Below are positions 1 through 10,626 of a DNA stretch of 64,000 nucleotides, piece by piece (the stretch's first letter is position 1; each line of letters begins with the position of its first letter). The stretch spans positions 1-64,000 of the forward strand of contig CAICTM010000157.1 of NCBI GenBank assembly GCA_903772945.1, written 5' to 3'. The notes beneath the pieces are model-generated. The model saw nothing but the letters and a program-made list of their open reading frames with translations. It was not told where the DNA came from and ran no database searches. The position numbers were made by a program, and so were the translations under genes. This stretch comes from Seminavis robusta (lineage: Eukaryota > Bacillariophyta > Bacillariophyceae > Naviculales > Naviculaceae).

Positions 1-430
1 GGAGCTATCCCAGAGGAATCCAGAGCTCTCGCTCCTAAAAGTTATCATGATTGCTTGTCAATCTAACAATGCCTCCATTGTGCAGAGAGCTTTCCGAGAC
101 TTATAGGGGGGGTTAGGCTGCGCAGCGGGGGGAAAGAAGAGGGAAAAAGAGGAGAGGGTTCCCGATTCTTGCCACAAGTCAGTCATGCGGAAGCCCAACG
201 TATTATAGAAAATATGGGGAGAGGCAGTCATAAGTCATGCTATTAAATAAAAGGGCGTTCTACCCCCCACCTGCGAGTGTGCAGGCTCCGAAAAGACATG
301 AAAAAGACGCAGGATACCTCTCCAACCGCCACAATACCTCTCCAACCGGCACTAGATTCAATTAAGGATCTGGGATTCTGATTTGAACCTCTCCATTTTT
401 TTCCATCCGCTTTCCTTAGTTTATGGCTAG
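1..430. other. Intergenic, no gene seen
   Basis: Only short open frames without family resemblance occur here. A purine-rich stretch lies around 115-160, and a near-duplicate phrase (acctctccaacc) occurs twice at about 316-350. A B-box-like word near 380 on the minus strand was tested as a tRNA and did not fold. Confidence 0.5.
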
Positions 431-718
431 CTAATAATTTATTGGACTGCGACAATGTGGATCATGCGGTGGGCGTCCTCTTGGCAGCGGTCTTGTATTC
501 CGGTAAAGTCTGTTCCTTTCAGAACAGAAGAAGGGTTGTTGTTGTTGCTGCTGCTGCTGCTGTTGTTGTGTTGCCGCGAGCACGCATTGGTTCCAATAAT
601 TCATCATTTGAAATTGGAGCATCATTTGATGTTGTTGTTGTTGCTGCCGCTCCTGCTGCTGCTGTTGGGTTTCTTGTGGCGGCGGGCTCCGTTCTGTTGG
701 TTCGACTGGCTTTGGCGG

Positions 719-759
<41 letters not shown>

Positions 760-3361
760 GCGTGGTAGTATTTGTTTGTTTGTTAGGTGGCGCTGCCGGC
801 GGATCGCCATTTTGAATTCTTGGATTATTTAGATGAATCTGGCAACGATGGCATAAACAGCGATCGCTGGTATCGAAAGAAGGATTTGTGTCATTGAGCC
901 AAGTAAGATATTCAGAGAAATATCGCTCACCCGTGTCATCTTCTGGAAGATCCTCCACCATGGCGAACGGCACTGTTGTTGCACCGGCATCGGTCGCGAT
1001 TTTGTTCACCCATGACAGCTCCGAATGGTTGAAATATGGCACCACTCCTTCCCATGCAGCTGGCATCTTCTTTCGAGTATCAATGACAGCCGAATCATTT
1101 GCGGGTCTTCTTGCAAGCCGGAGCTTATGACGGAGAGAGAGGTTAAATCGCGCAGTTCCAGTCAAGTTGAGGTTGTCGGCCAAGGTGTTTCTCATGCCAC
1201 AATTCGCGAAATTCGCAAGGAGTAAGTGGAATGATTCCAAGCACGATTCTCCTCTCCTTGACAAGTACTCATTCAGACCATGTGTTGCATTAGGACTGGG
1301 TGGAATGACTTCGTACATTTCATTCAATGGCAAGGGATCTTGGAGATATTCGGCTTTATCTTTGCAATTAAGCCATGCAGTTTTGGTCTCACTGGTGAAC
1401 AGCGGCAGCTTGGTTTGGGAGTCGAGACTTCCCTCAGCTGGTCTTGTCAATGGATCACTACTGGTGCATTTGAACCGGTTAAACCATTGTTCAAGCTTGG
1501 ATCGCATCAATTGAGGAGGCAGAATCTCTTTTCGTAAGTATTTCCCAAAGCGTTGGCGAAAGGTGTACCTCGACACAAGCTCACAAATGTCATCCTCTGT
1601 GTATTTGGTATTTCCCAGAGCTCCAGCTTTCAAAGCAGAGAGAAGCGCCTCATAGTCCTGGGTGTTATACCTGTAAACTGAAGCAAGCAACATGTTCATG
1701 GCAGTGGAATACTCATGATGCCGCTTCCGGAGTGTTCTCATTATTCGTTGGACGAAATGAAACAGACCCAATCTGCCTTGGATCTGTTCCCCAATGAGAA
1801 GAGACCAGTAATCGCTCTTGCACGGCCATGTGTCACTGTACATAACTCGAGGCTTAAAGTGGGCTTTCAAAGCAAGCTGCTTGGTTGCATGGGAGAAGTG
1901 AATAGTTTTGGTTGAAGGCACAAGAACAGCACAAGCGATTTCACCAGTCTCTGTTGATACTGTCCACATGGCTTCTGCTCCCATCTTCTTCTTGGCAAAG
2001 TAATTCTTTGTGACCTCGTGAGTGTGATCTTGAGCGAAGATTGAATTGCACCTCACTGCCTGTATCTCTCTTGTGTGGCGCTCATGATCACTCAAACCCC
2101 ATGGTGTATTGACATTGTTGGATGCATCGTCGTATGCTTCCCTGATGGACTCACCGGTTGGAGGGTAACAGCGCATGAACTGCCCATCCTTCTCCAGATA
2201 CGGCTGCAGAGTCACCGGATCATTATCTGTTCCTTGTTCTGTTGTAGAATAATAAGAGTAATAACTTGCAACTTTTTCCAAATAAGCCCTGTTCTGAACC
2301 TGAAATAGAAGCCGACTGCAGAGTTCGCCATTTCCGTAGGTGGGAAGAAGCATATCAAAGACGTCTGTTGCGCTTCTTCCAAGGTGGCTGTTCTTGTTGG
2401 AGAGGGCATATTTTGGGTCCACTGGATAGGCAGCCGAGGCATAAGCAGGCAATTGACACAGAATGGTGCCGTCATTCGCCTGGAAAGAACCTTTACATTG
2501 GTTGCACTTCATAGTCATTACCATACACCAACTCGGCAATCCATCCAATTCGAAGATTGGGAACAGTAACTTGTTCTTCGACAAGTTGGTTCTCACATTT
2601 TGAAGGTAGCATCCTTCGCCACAACACGGGCAACAAACATCAATACCAAACATGGATTTCCAATCCACTAATAACAGCTTCTGGCCAATGATGGCATGAT
2701 AGTGTGGGTCGCAATTCCTGACAGTGGGTACCGTCATTGTTATGCCGTCAAAATAGGACGGAATGAGTTTGCCATGGTTGGCCCTGATGATTTTGTTAAC
2801 AACTATCCCAGCAAGTGCCATCATAGCAAGGGGAGCCTTCTTTTTGGCATGTTCATTGCAGAAGGAGCTGTCATCCACCTTCTTCTTGACAGCGTCGCAT
2901 AAATCAATTGGCTTCACAGTTGTAGATTCGGTGATCACTTCTGCATCCATTGTAGACTCTTCCGTTTCCTTGTTGCTAGTAGATTGGGCAACTCGCTTTC
3001 TGGGGCGAGGGTTGAAAAATCCACTACCGCCATTCAAGTTGGCCGCAGAGTACCGAATTGGAGCCGAGAAATGTCTCTTTAATCTCCTCTCCTCTGCTAA
3101 AGTCGTGAGTGTGGTTTGGGAAATAACCCCTCTTGTTCGTCTATTGTTCCAACAGAGTTTGTGATGGCCTCTGTGTGGTTCTCGCAATCCCAAAAATCGT
3201 GCTTTACAGATGGGACAGTCCTTGAGAGGCTCAAACGCTGATTCTCCTGTAAGAGTTGCCTGCCCTTGCTTCTTGCGCTTGCGACTTTGACCTTTATTTT
3301 GTTGTTGAAGGATGTGAGTTCTTTTTTGTTGCGACCGTCTCCACTGACTTTGAACGCCCAT
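431..3361 (-). CDS. DDE/RNase H-like transposase-derived protein (DUF6729-like) with polyQ tail
   Basis: This is an uninterrupted frame of 976 codons starting at an ATG. Residues C49, C52, H66/H67 and C70 form a possible N-terminal zinc site. A second Cys cluster (CCPCC at 243-247, CNQC at 286-289) resembles the zinc-ribbon region of DUF6729-type proteins. An RNase H-like core is suggested by D445 (FAQDHTHEV), D510 (MYSDTWPCKSDYW) and E709 (CLESFH), spaced like the acidic triad of cut-and-paste transposases. The E-FH...F stretch followed by GTARFN recalls uncharacterised transposon-like proteins of fish and fungi. The C-terminus holds several glutamine tracts. No terminal inverted repeats or target duplications were found by eye, so it is either a stripped element or a host-recruited gene. 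The family assignment is from memory of motifs; the coding status is firm. Confidence 0.75.
718..760. repeat. (GTT)n microsatellite encoding polyglutamine
   Basis: About 14 GTT units, read on the minus strand as CAA (Gln) codons inside the 431-3361 gene. Further GTT/GCT-rich tracts lie at about 535-570 and 630-665. These tracts create spurious Val- or Leu-rich frames on the plus strand. Confidence 0.9.
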
Positions 3362-4206
3362 GCTATCATTAACTCACCCTGGCTGTTGTGTGTTGCTCCA
3401 TCCTGCTGCTGCTGCTCCCTCCCTTCTTCTCTTCTTCCATTGTTGTTGTTTTTCTCCATCTCATTCCCTTCGATGACTCTGCCGTTTAACATCATTGTCA
3501 CGGAATCTTGTTGGAAGGAGTTTCGCTCTTGTAATCCAGCCAAAGATTGCTCTGTTGAACATGCATATGATGAAAAGATGACATCAGTAACGCCGTCTTA
3601 TCCTTAACTTGAATGGTGTCGTTAGTTAGTACCGCGGTACTCTCAGCCAATCATATGTCTGCCTGGGTTTCCGTTTTCCCTGTCCATCGCCACGCAAGCA
3701 AAGGAACCAACACCAATCCCCAGGAAAGTCATTGCTTGGATAGTACGACGTTGGCAGCTGCAAGGAGTGGCGCACAGATGAGGATATGAGCCAGCTCTAG
3801 CTAGCCCATCGTGGACTTGAGCTGTTACACTCAGCGCTCTTGCAAAAACCACTGCTGCGGTCTACGCCTCCTCTTAAACAGATATTTCGCTGGCTTCCCA
3901 AACGGGCCTCTCCAACTCCTCTATGGAAGCTTCTTCCAGTTCAGAGATTGGCACTTTTGCAGGGGTTTGTTTGTTAATCTCCACCGGTGCTGTGAGGGGT
4001 CGGGTAACACGAGATGCAAGCAGAGCTCCCCTATCCTCCCAGCACCTAGGAATTGCTAGATTAGAATAAGTTACTACTGCACTACTCTATGGCTCCTCTC
4101 CTTAGTTGACAGAGAAGCTCGTAGTGCCCTCCCAGTCGGGGCTGGGAGCCAAGGATGAAAGACATGTGTGAGTTGGTACGAGCAAATGAAATGGTGCTCA
4201 GGGCAG
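3362..4206. other. Intergenic, no gene seen
   Basis: Short frames only. Immediately upstream of the 3361 ATG the minus strand reads Gln- and Asn-rich in another frame, which could be 5' untranslated sequence. A perfect small palindrome (taccgcggta) lies near 3630. Confidence 0.4.
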
Positions 4207-4425
4207 CTACCCGATGGGTAGTTGGTTCTCAAGAAGGGACAGAGTGATCCATCGGCGGTACTGGGTCATGTCCTCTTGAGAAAAGGTTGGAGTGTCATTG
4301 CGCAGGAGGCAGTCAATGAAAGCACAAGTGAAGACGCCGCAGTCGTAGCCGTTGAGTTGTGTAGGAGTTGCAGGGGTAGATTCACAAAGGGACCAATCTC
4401 GGGCGGGCAGGGGTGGGACATAGAC
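4207..4425 (-). pseudogene. Ulp1/SENP-type cysteine protease C-terminal fragment
   Basis: The minus-strand frame ending at the stop at 4207 reads PTQLNGYDCGVFTC near 4330-4360. This is the Gln/Asn-Gly-x-Asp-Cys-Gly-Val-Phe signature around the nucleophilic cysteine of Ulp1/SENP (C48) proteases. A typical C-terminal helix region follows, with QYRRWITLSLLENQ close to the stop. Only the last 70 or so residues are present. The catalytic His and Asp that should lie upstream are missing, because the sequence upstream is instead the tail of the 7TM receptor gene. The junction lies between about 4390 and 4435. Ulp1-like proteases occur as host deSUMOylases and are also carried by some Mutator-like and other DNA transposons, so a transposon source is possible but not shown. 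Confidence 0.65.
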
Positions 4426-6027
4426 ACCAGCAACGATGGCAATATGCTGCACCATTCCATATCCAACTCTTGAGCGTAGCCCCCACCCATGTCTTCATTT
4501 GTCGTCGCCCATGGCTAAAGACCAAAAAGTTGAAGACAGCCTGACTGGCCAAAAAGAAGTAGCTGGTGCGATCCAGGGGGCCATTCCATTCTTCAGAAAT
4601 ACCAAAAACAAGAATGGAAATTGTGGCAAATCCATATGTCATCAAAAATCCAGCAATGTACCACATGCCTTGTTGGGCAATAATTTGGGATCGCTTGTGT
4701 GATCGAGGCGTGCTGGGGGTAGAATCAGCAGAGGATTCAGCAGTGGAGGCACTGTCAATAATAGTGGATGGTTCAATGTGGTGGATTGTGTTGTCATTTT
4801 GGTTGGATGTAAAACTTCCTTCTTGCTGTAGCTCTGTAGTGATGGTTACTTCTGGCTGCTGTTCCTCTGGCTGTCCTGTCACTTGCTCTTCTTGTTGAAT
4901 CATATAGTCTTCAACAGGATCAACCTGATCTTCTCGGGGATCATGGGCTCTTGAAGTGTTGGATACGGCACTGGAGATCAACATGCTTCCATCAATATTC
5001 ATCCCATATCCACCAGCTTCATCTTGGTAGGGGAATACCATAGGAACTGGTTCGAATAGCATGAATTCTACAAAGCTAAGCACTCCATGATGGCTCTCCC
5101 TGTCCCCCAACCCCTCACTTCCTCTTAAAAGGCTTGCATTCACATCAGGGAGAGATAGTAAATCGATTTGTACTGAATCATCTTCTGTTGTTCTTGTGTG
5201 TGAATCGAGACTTTCTTGGTATTGATCAACATTATCCACTTGGGCTTCAAGCAGTCTTGCCTTTCGAAAAATGAGAAACATAATCACAGAATCCAGAAAG
5301 ATACATGACCAAACGGGTATCAGCTGGAGGGAGGCAACGATAAAGGTGGCATCCTTCGGATTGGGGGAACGAATCCAGCAGACTGGGCCAACGGGTTGGT
5401 ACCGGTACCTATGCAATGCCAAGGGGACCAGGGCTGAGGCCAGGCAGATACTCCACAAGATGAGCATCATGTAGGGGATTCTGGCTTGAATCCTGCCTTG
5501 ATCCCAATTGCACTCGATCATGAGTAGATAGACCACAGCCAGAGAACTACTAAAGAGCAAGGATGCCATGTATCCCAGTTGAATTATTAAGCCCTGAAAG
5601 ATGCAGCTCCCACCAAAATGTGCCCAAGAAGCCAAGAACCAGCCTCTGCAGGGGAAATGGTACGTGAGGAGCTAGCCAAGAAAACAGGCCTGGCTGGCCT
5701 TTTGCCAAGTTCACATCTCTTGACTTACAATGAAAAGAGCATATCCCCAGCACTCATCGACAACAAGATTTGAGACACAGCACCAACAGCTATGAAAGTA
5801 GTAGATTGGGCAGCTCCCTGTCGGCCGTCCTCCCGCACTTCGGCAATGATTAACCCACTACACAACATGCTGGATAGAGCCGCAATTTGGGGGAGATAAT
5901 ACTCTGTAAAATCTGTGGCGAACACGGTCGAGTCTTGTGATTCAGTTTCATTCATGTCGAGCCCTCCAGTAGCATTAGTAGGATCCATCATGAAGCCTTC
6001 AGATACAGTCTCTGTGAAATCCGCCAT
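4382..6027 (-). CDS. 7TM GPCR-like receptor, copy A (truncated C-tail)
   Basis: Two exons are inferred: 6027-5729 and 5645-4382, with an 83-base GTAAGT...CAG intron in phase 2, giving about 520 aa. An acidic N-terminus with NAT and NET glycosylation sequons (N18, N26) precedes seven hydrophobic segments. TM1 lies near 43-64, TM2 near 76-106 and spans the intron, then TM3-TM5. A very long acidic, Ser-rich third intracellular loop follows, then TM6 (GFLMTYGFATISILVFGIS) and TM7 ending FNFLVFSHGRRQMK. The architecture resembles cAMP-receptor-like/GPCR-like proteins expanded in diatoms; the ligand is unknown. Compared with copies B and C, the cytoplasmic tail is lost about 20 residues after TM7, where the sequence changes into a Ulp1 protease fragment. 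Copies A and B share a loop block (LPDVNA...FPYQDEAGG) absent from C. Confidence 0.8.
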
Positions 6028-6775
6028 GGCTAACCTTGCTACGGTACTGAAGCCAAGCTTGCGAGTTTACTGACTACGGTATAGAAGTGGGGTGCTTTGT
6101 GGAAGCATACTCGAACAGGATCATCAGGAGATCAAAATGACAATAGCGCAAAGAAGCTGAAGCCCTGCGGTACTCCGTTTCGATCAAGAAAGCAAATCTT
6201 TGGTTGGTTAAAGTTGCGGGGAATCGGCAGTTCTGTTTGGTCCACAGAGAGTTTTGGTTAATCTTCCATTTTGCGTCATAGATCCAATTAATTATTCCAG
6301 GAATCTTCCAGATTGTGTCATTCTTCCGGTTACGTGACTTAGTACAGTACTGCAGTTAGTTTCTACGTAAGTTGAAGTAGATCCTTCCAGATTGTGTCGT
6401 TCTTTCCATTCAATCATTCTTCTTTTTTCAGGCATTCTTCCAAAAGAAATCAATATTAATCAGGTATTCCCGCAACACATCCATGACGGCTACCACGTCT
6501 ACGTGAGTACATACCGTAGGAATGGACAAACCAAACCGCATCTCACGACTGAAAAACTAACAGTAGTTGCGGTAAATATAGGGTTAAAGCTTTTGTCCGA
6601 CTGAAGCTTTTGTTATACTTTACCGCATCTACTAGTACCTGGTACCTCACTTGTAAAGGTCGAGGACAAAGCGAAGATTTCCCTCTGTTTTCAACCCACA
6701 GACGTCACAACACTCGCTGCCACCATGAAGCAAAACCTTTCTCTATACCAACCGTAATCTCTATCTGGACCAACG
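6028..6775. other. Intergenic between divergent genes
   Basis: This is the shared upstream region of receptor A (minus) and the prenyltransferase (plus), so it should contain both promoters. A 15-base direct repeat (cttccagattgtgtc) lies at about 6305 and 6384. No coding region was recognised. Confidence 0.5.
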
Positions 6776-7972
6776 ATGATTCGCTGTTTGAGTCTTCTGC
6801 CATGGATATTGGTTGCGATTGCTTGTGGATCTACCGATGCCTTCATTGTTCACTTACTGGTATCGGTAGAAAGGTATCCATCATCAAAAATATGCGAGCC
6901 AAGACCGAGAATCTTTTTGAACCATCCTCGGCTGCATACTCATAATGAGCATGTCACTTTGCTGTCATTGTCAACCTCCACCGCAAAGACGTCGAGAGAA
7001 GAAAAGCCTCCATTTTTTCTTCGGTTGCAAGACTACCTGTCACTCATGCGACCCATTACGCTGTTCCAGGCGGTTGGAGCATGGATGGTGGGGCGGTTGC
7101 TAGTGATTCAAGCCTCGTCACCCTCATCCATCAGCATTGGCAAGGAACTCGCGGCCATGGCAGCCGTCTATCTGTCCTATGGAGTCGGAATGGTCGCCAA
7201 TGACAGTGCCGATGCGGCACTCGACGCGGCTGCCAAAAATGATACCCCCAGCCAATCACGGGGCGACAATAATCACATAGTACCAATCAGCAGTACCAGC
7301 AAGACGAAAAAGAGTCAACGAGCCATTGCCAGTGGGCGAATCACGGTAAAGCAGGGATGGATCTTTACTGGAATCTTATCCGTTCTAGCCATGACGGTGG
7401 CGCAGTTCGGGGTACGAGCGGCATCGCCCCAATTCAGTCTCTGGTGTGCTTCCAATCTCGTCTTTATGCTGCTCTACGCCGCCGGACTACAGAACCTGTT
7501 TCTCATTAAAAACCTTCTGGTGGGCTGGCTCTTTATCTCGCCACTGTGGGGTGCCAAGACTTTGGCCACGACAACCAGCACTATCCAGAATCATAAAATG
7601 ACGCTCTTGGCCGTCGCGGGGTTTGCCCTCGGCGTCGTTCGCGAAGTACTCAAGGATATTCAAGATGTCGAATTGGATAAAGGGACCAAATCGACGCTTC
7701 CCATCGTCTTGGGCATCCCGTTGACGCAACGCATCAGCATGCTGGCATTGGGCGGCACTCTGGCTGTGCTGCAAACGCCGCTCTACCGTCGTTCCTTTTG
7801 TGCCAGTCCCCTCTTGTATTCCGTGACCTGGGGGTCCGCTACCGTCATGTGCCTGTGGGCGGCTCTTTCTGGTAACAATGAGATTGACAAGCAGCAATCC
7901 ATGGTCAAAAAGAGCATTTACGTACTGTTGCTGGGTCTGATTGCCAACATGATGATGATGACGGGGAAGTAG
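6776..7972 (+). CDS. UbiA-family prenyltransferase, probably plastid-targeted
   Basis: Single-exon frame of 398 codons. The core after residue 75 is a polytopic UbiA-type membrane enzyme. It has the first Asp-rich motif NDSADAALD (about 142-150) and the second motif KDIQDVELDKGTKSTLP (about 292-308), the two Mg-prenyl-diphosphate binding sites of the family. The Lys-Arg-rich stretch ending SQRAIASGRIT matches the family loop before TM3. The first 23 residues form a hydrophobic signal ending GSTDAF, like the Ala/Phe cleavage context of diatom plastid bipartite presequences. The family transfers prenyl chains to aromatic or glycerol-type acceptors (chlorophyll, tocopherol, quinones); the acceptor cannot be told here. 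Length is usual for the family once the presequence is allowed for. Alternative start codons downstream would lose the presequence. Confidence 0.85.
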   Translation: MIRCLSLLPWILVAIACGSTDAFIVHLLVSVERYPSSKICEPRPRIFLNHPRLHTHNEHVTLLSLSTSTAKTSREEKPPFFLRLQDYLSLMRPITLFQAVGAWMVGRLLVIQASSPSSISIGKELAAMAAVYLSYGVGMVANDSADAALDAAAKNDTPSQSRGDNNHIVPISSTSKTKKSQRAIASGRITVKQGWIFTGILSVLAMTVAQFGVRAASPQFSLWCASNLVFMLLYAAGLQNLFLIKNLLVGWLFISPLWGAKTLATTTSTIQNHKMTLLAVAGFALGVVREVLKDIQDVELDKGTKSTLPIVLGIPLTQRISMLALGGTLAVLQTPLYRRSFCASPLLYSVTWGSATVMCLWAALSGNNEIDKQQSMVKKSIYVLLLGLIANMMMMTGK

Positions 7973-8119
7973 TAAAGCGAAAAAGGACAAAAACTAGATG
8001 AGTTGACCTGAGTCCGAGTCGCTGAATACAGCCGTCATTTCGAGCTGGTGATGAGACGAAACTTACGCAGAAACCCTTGCCTACAAGCCGAATGCTCCAG
8101 CTTCAGAAATGGATCCTTT

Positions 8120-9999
8120 TCATTCACCAGGTGCCACATCCTCATCACTGGTGCCATTCATTCCCAATACTAGCACTTCAGAAACAGATTGACCCACGAC
8201 AGTTTGGTCTTCGGAATCTTGAATCCGGCCTTCTTCGCCAGATATTGGCGGCTGTAGCGTTTGCTGCTGGCCTGCCTCTTCATCGATGCGGGCCAGCGTT
8301 GTTGCTGGTGTAGACTTGCTGTTGGGTGATTCGTTGTTAAATACTTCGTGTTGAGTTATGTTGCGTCTTTGGGCATGATTCTGGGTGGATTGCTCCAGTT
8401 CACTTGAAAGTGAGGGACATAAAGTCAGTTGCTTCAAGAGGTGGCAAACACTGCGGCAGTATGAGGCACTTTTCCATATCCAACTCTTGAGTTTAGCCCC
8501 CAACCACGTCTTCATTTGTCGTCGCCCATGACTGAAAACCAAAAAGTTGAAGACACCCTGACAAGACAAGAAGAAGTAGCTTGCATGATCAAGTGGTTCA
8601 TTCCACTCCCCCGAAATAAGGAAAACAAGCACTGAAATGGTGACAATTCCGTACGTCATAAAAAATCCAGCAATGTACCACATGCCTTGTTGGGCAACAA
8701 TTTGGGATCGCTTGTGTGATCGGGGCCTGTTGCTGTTGGGGGTAGAATCAGCAGAGCACTCAGAAGTGGACGCGCTGTAAATATTAGTGCATGGTTCAAT
8801 GTGGTGGATGTTGTTGTCACTTTGGTTGGATGTCACCCTTTTGCCTTGTGGTGGTTCTCTAGTGATGGCTGTTTCTGGGTGCTGTTCCTCCAACTGGACT
8901 GATACTTGCTCTTCTAGTGGAATCCTATAATCTTCAACATGTTCTTCCTGGTCTTCTCGGGGATCATGGGCTCCTGAAGTATGGGACACAATGCTGCTTA
9001 TAAACATGCTTCGAGAGGTATTCATCTCACATCCACCTGCTTCATCTTGGTAGGGGAATAACATGGGATATGGATCAAAGGGGGTGAACTCTACAAAGCT
9101 GAACACTCCATGATGGCTCTCACTGTCCCCCAAACACTCGCTTCCTCCCAAATGGTTTGCATTTACATCTGGGAGAAAAGATAAATCAATTTGTTTCTTG
9201 CTGTTTGGGACAATATTACATGTACCAGTAGCTGTCATTGCGGGATGATCGTTTTCAGTTTCTGTGTGCAGATCAAGACTTTCTTGGTAATGATCAGCAT
9301 GCTCCACTTGAGCTTCCAGCAGCCGTGTCTTTCGAAAAATGAGAAACATTATCACAGAATCCAAAATGATGCAGGACCAAATAGGAACCAGTTGTAATGA
9401 AAAGACTAAAAAAGAGGAATCAAGTGTGCCATCCTGTGCAGCAATCCAACAAGTTGGGCCAGCATCATGATACATATCTAAGGCCAAGGGAACCAGGGCT
9501 GCGGAAAGGCAGAAACTCCACAAGATGAGCATCATGCAGGGAATTTTTGTTTGAATCCTGCGTTGATGCCAACTGTAGTGGATCATGAGAAGATAAACCA
9601 CTGCCAGTGAGGCATTTGAGAGCAAGGATGCCATGTATCCCAGTTGAATCATGAAGCCCTGAAAGACACAGATCGCTTTGCTCCAGCGCACTGCCCAAGA
9701 TGCCAAGAACCACCCTCTGTAAGAGAGAGAGTATGCATGAAGGAAGCTGAGACAACAATCCCTGGCTTGTCTTTGTCACCAAGTTACCATCTCTTGACTT
9801 ACAATGAAAAGAGGATATCCCCAGCACTCATGGACAACAAGACTTGAGAGACAGCACCAACACTCCCAAACGCAACATATCTTATGTTTCCACTGGCTCC
9901 GCGCTGACGGCTGTCCTGAATCACCTCAGCGATGATCAAGCCACTACCCAACAGGCTCAGCAGGGCTCCTGCTTTGGGGAGGTAAGGCAACCGTGGCAT
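8120..9999 (-). CDS. 7TM GPCR-like receptor, copy B
   Basis: Two exons are inferred: 9999-9803 and 9716-8120, with an 86-base GTAAGT...ACAG intron in phase 2 at exactly the same codon as in copies A and C, giving about 597 aa. It has seven hydrophobic segments with the shared signatures GSGLIIAEV (TM1), MSAGDILFSLGWFLASWA (TM2), FMIQLGYMASLLSNASLAVV (TM3) and FFLSCQGVFNFLVFSHGR (TM7). The third intracellular loop is long, acidic and Ser-rich, and contains the A/B-specific block. The C-tail (about 125 residues) is intact and includes TLARIDEEAGQQQ, matching LAPIDEELGQLQ in copy C, but it lacks the PPxKPxR repeats of C. The N-terminus before TM1 is only about 12 residues, so an upstream exon or start may be missing. 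Function is inferred: surface receptor with unknown ligand. Confidence 0.8.
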
Positions 10000-10626
10000 A
10001 CTACATGTACTTTTACTCCTGAGTTTATTAGACTCCTGAGTTTATTAGAGTTCTAAGGTGCTAGCACGCCTGTATTTATTGTTGATGATACAGCGCGGCT
10101 GTTGCACTGGCCTTTTACACACACAAACGCGATGGGAGGATCTGTGGCGTCAGTCAAGAAGCTGTACAGCGGGAAGGGATCGCGATTCATTATTCGCGAG
10201 CGTGAGATCTGTGGTTCGCTTCTATTGATGCCACTTTCTGGATTCCCTACTATTAATAGAGTGCATTTCGATATTAATGCTTTTTCTCTGCAATACAAGT
10301 CTCGTTAGCATTAACTTTTATTTTAAAAAACAGAACACCTTACCTTAAAAAGGAAGGAAACCCGAAGAAGAACAGCGAGCTCACGCTTCGTTTCAGGCGA
10401 TAAGAACGCTATCATACAACAATATTGGCGCTGTGCTACCGGTACGGTACCCGTCCCGAGCCGAGCGAGTAGCTAGTATCAACATTTGGGATAAGGCTAA
10501 AGGCTTCTGCACCATGACCGGTGCGCTTCGAACTATGTACTTGCTAGAGTCGAGTCTAGCTATGCATAGCTAAATGTAGCTAGCTAGAGCAGCTAGACAA
10601 TCTAGATCAAGCTAGCGGGCACTTCA
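10000..10626. other. Intergenic, CTAG-rich
   Basis: Upstream of receptor B. It contains tccggtacggtacccg-like palindromic words near 10440 and a dense run of ctagct/tagcta words at about 10545-10615. No gene was recognised. Confidence 0.5.
10015..10048. repeat. 17-base tandem repeat, two copies
   Basis: The unit actcctgagtttattag occurs twice in direct succession just upstream of receptor copy B. A role in its 5' region is possible but unsupported. Confidence 0.85.

Noticed and set aside
340-430. tRNA-like B box (ggttcaaatc) on the minus strand
   Set aside because: The bases flanking the T-loop-like word do not pair, and no A box or acceptor stem fits.
442-832. Val-rich and Leu-rich plus-strand frames over the GTT tract
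   Set aside because: They are shadows of polyglutamine codons of the minus-strand gene and have no independent support.
4436-4898. Plus-strand frames of 88 and 110 codons
   Set aside because: They lie antisense to TM6-TM7 and the loop of receptor A and show no family resemblance.
7487-7990. 167-codon minus-strand frame
   Set aside because: Antisense shadow of the UbiA gene, rich in His/Gln from reversed codons.
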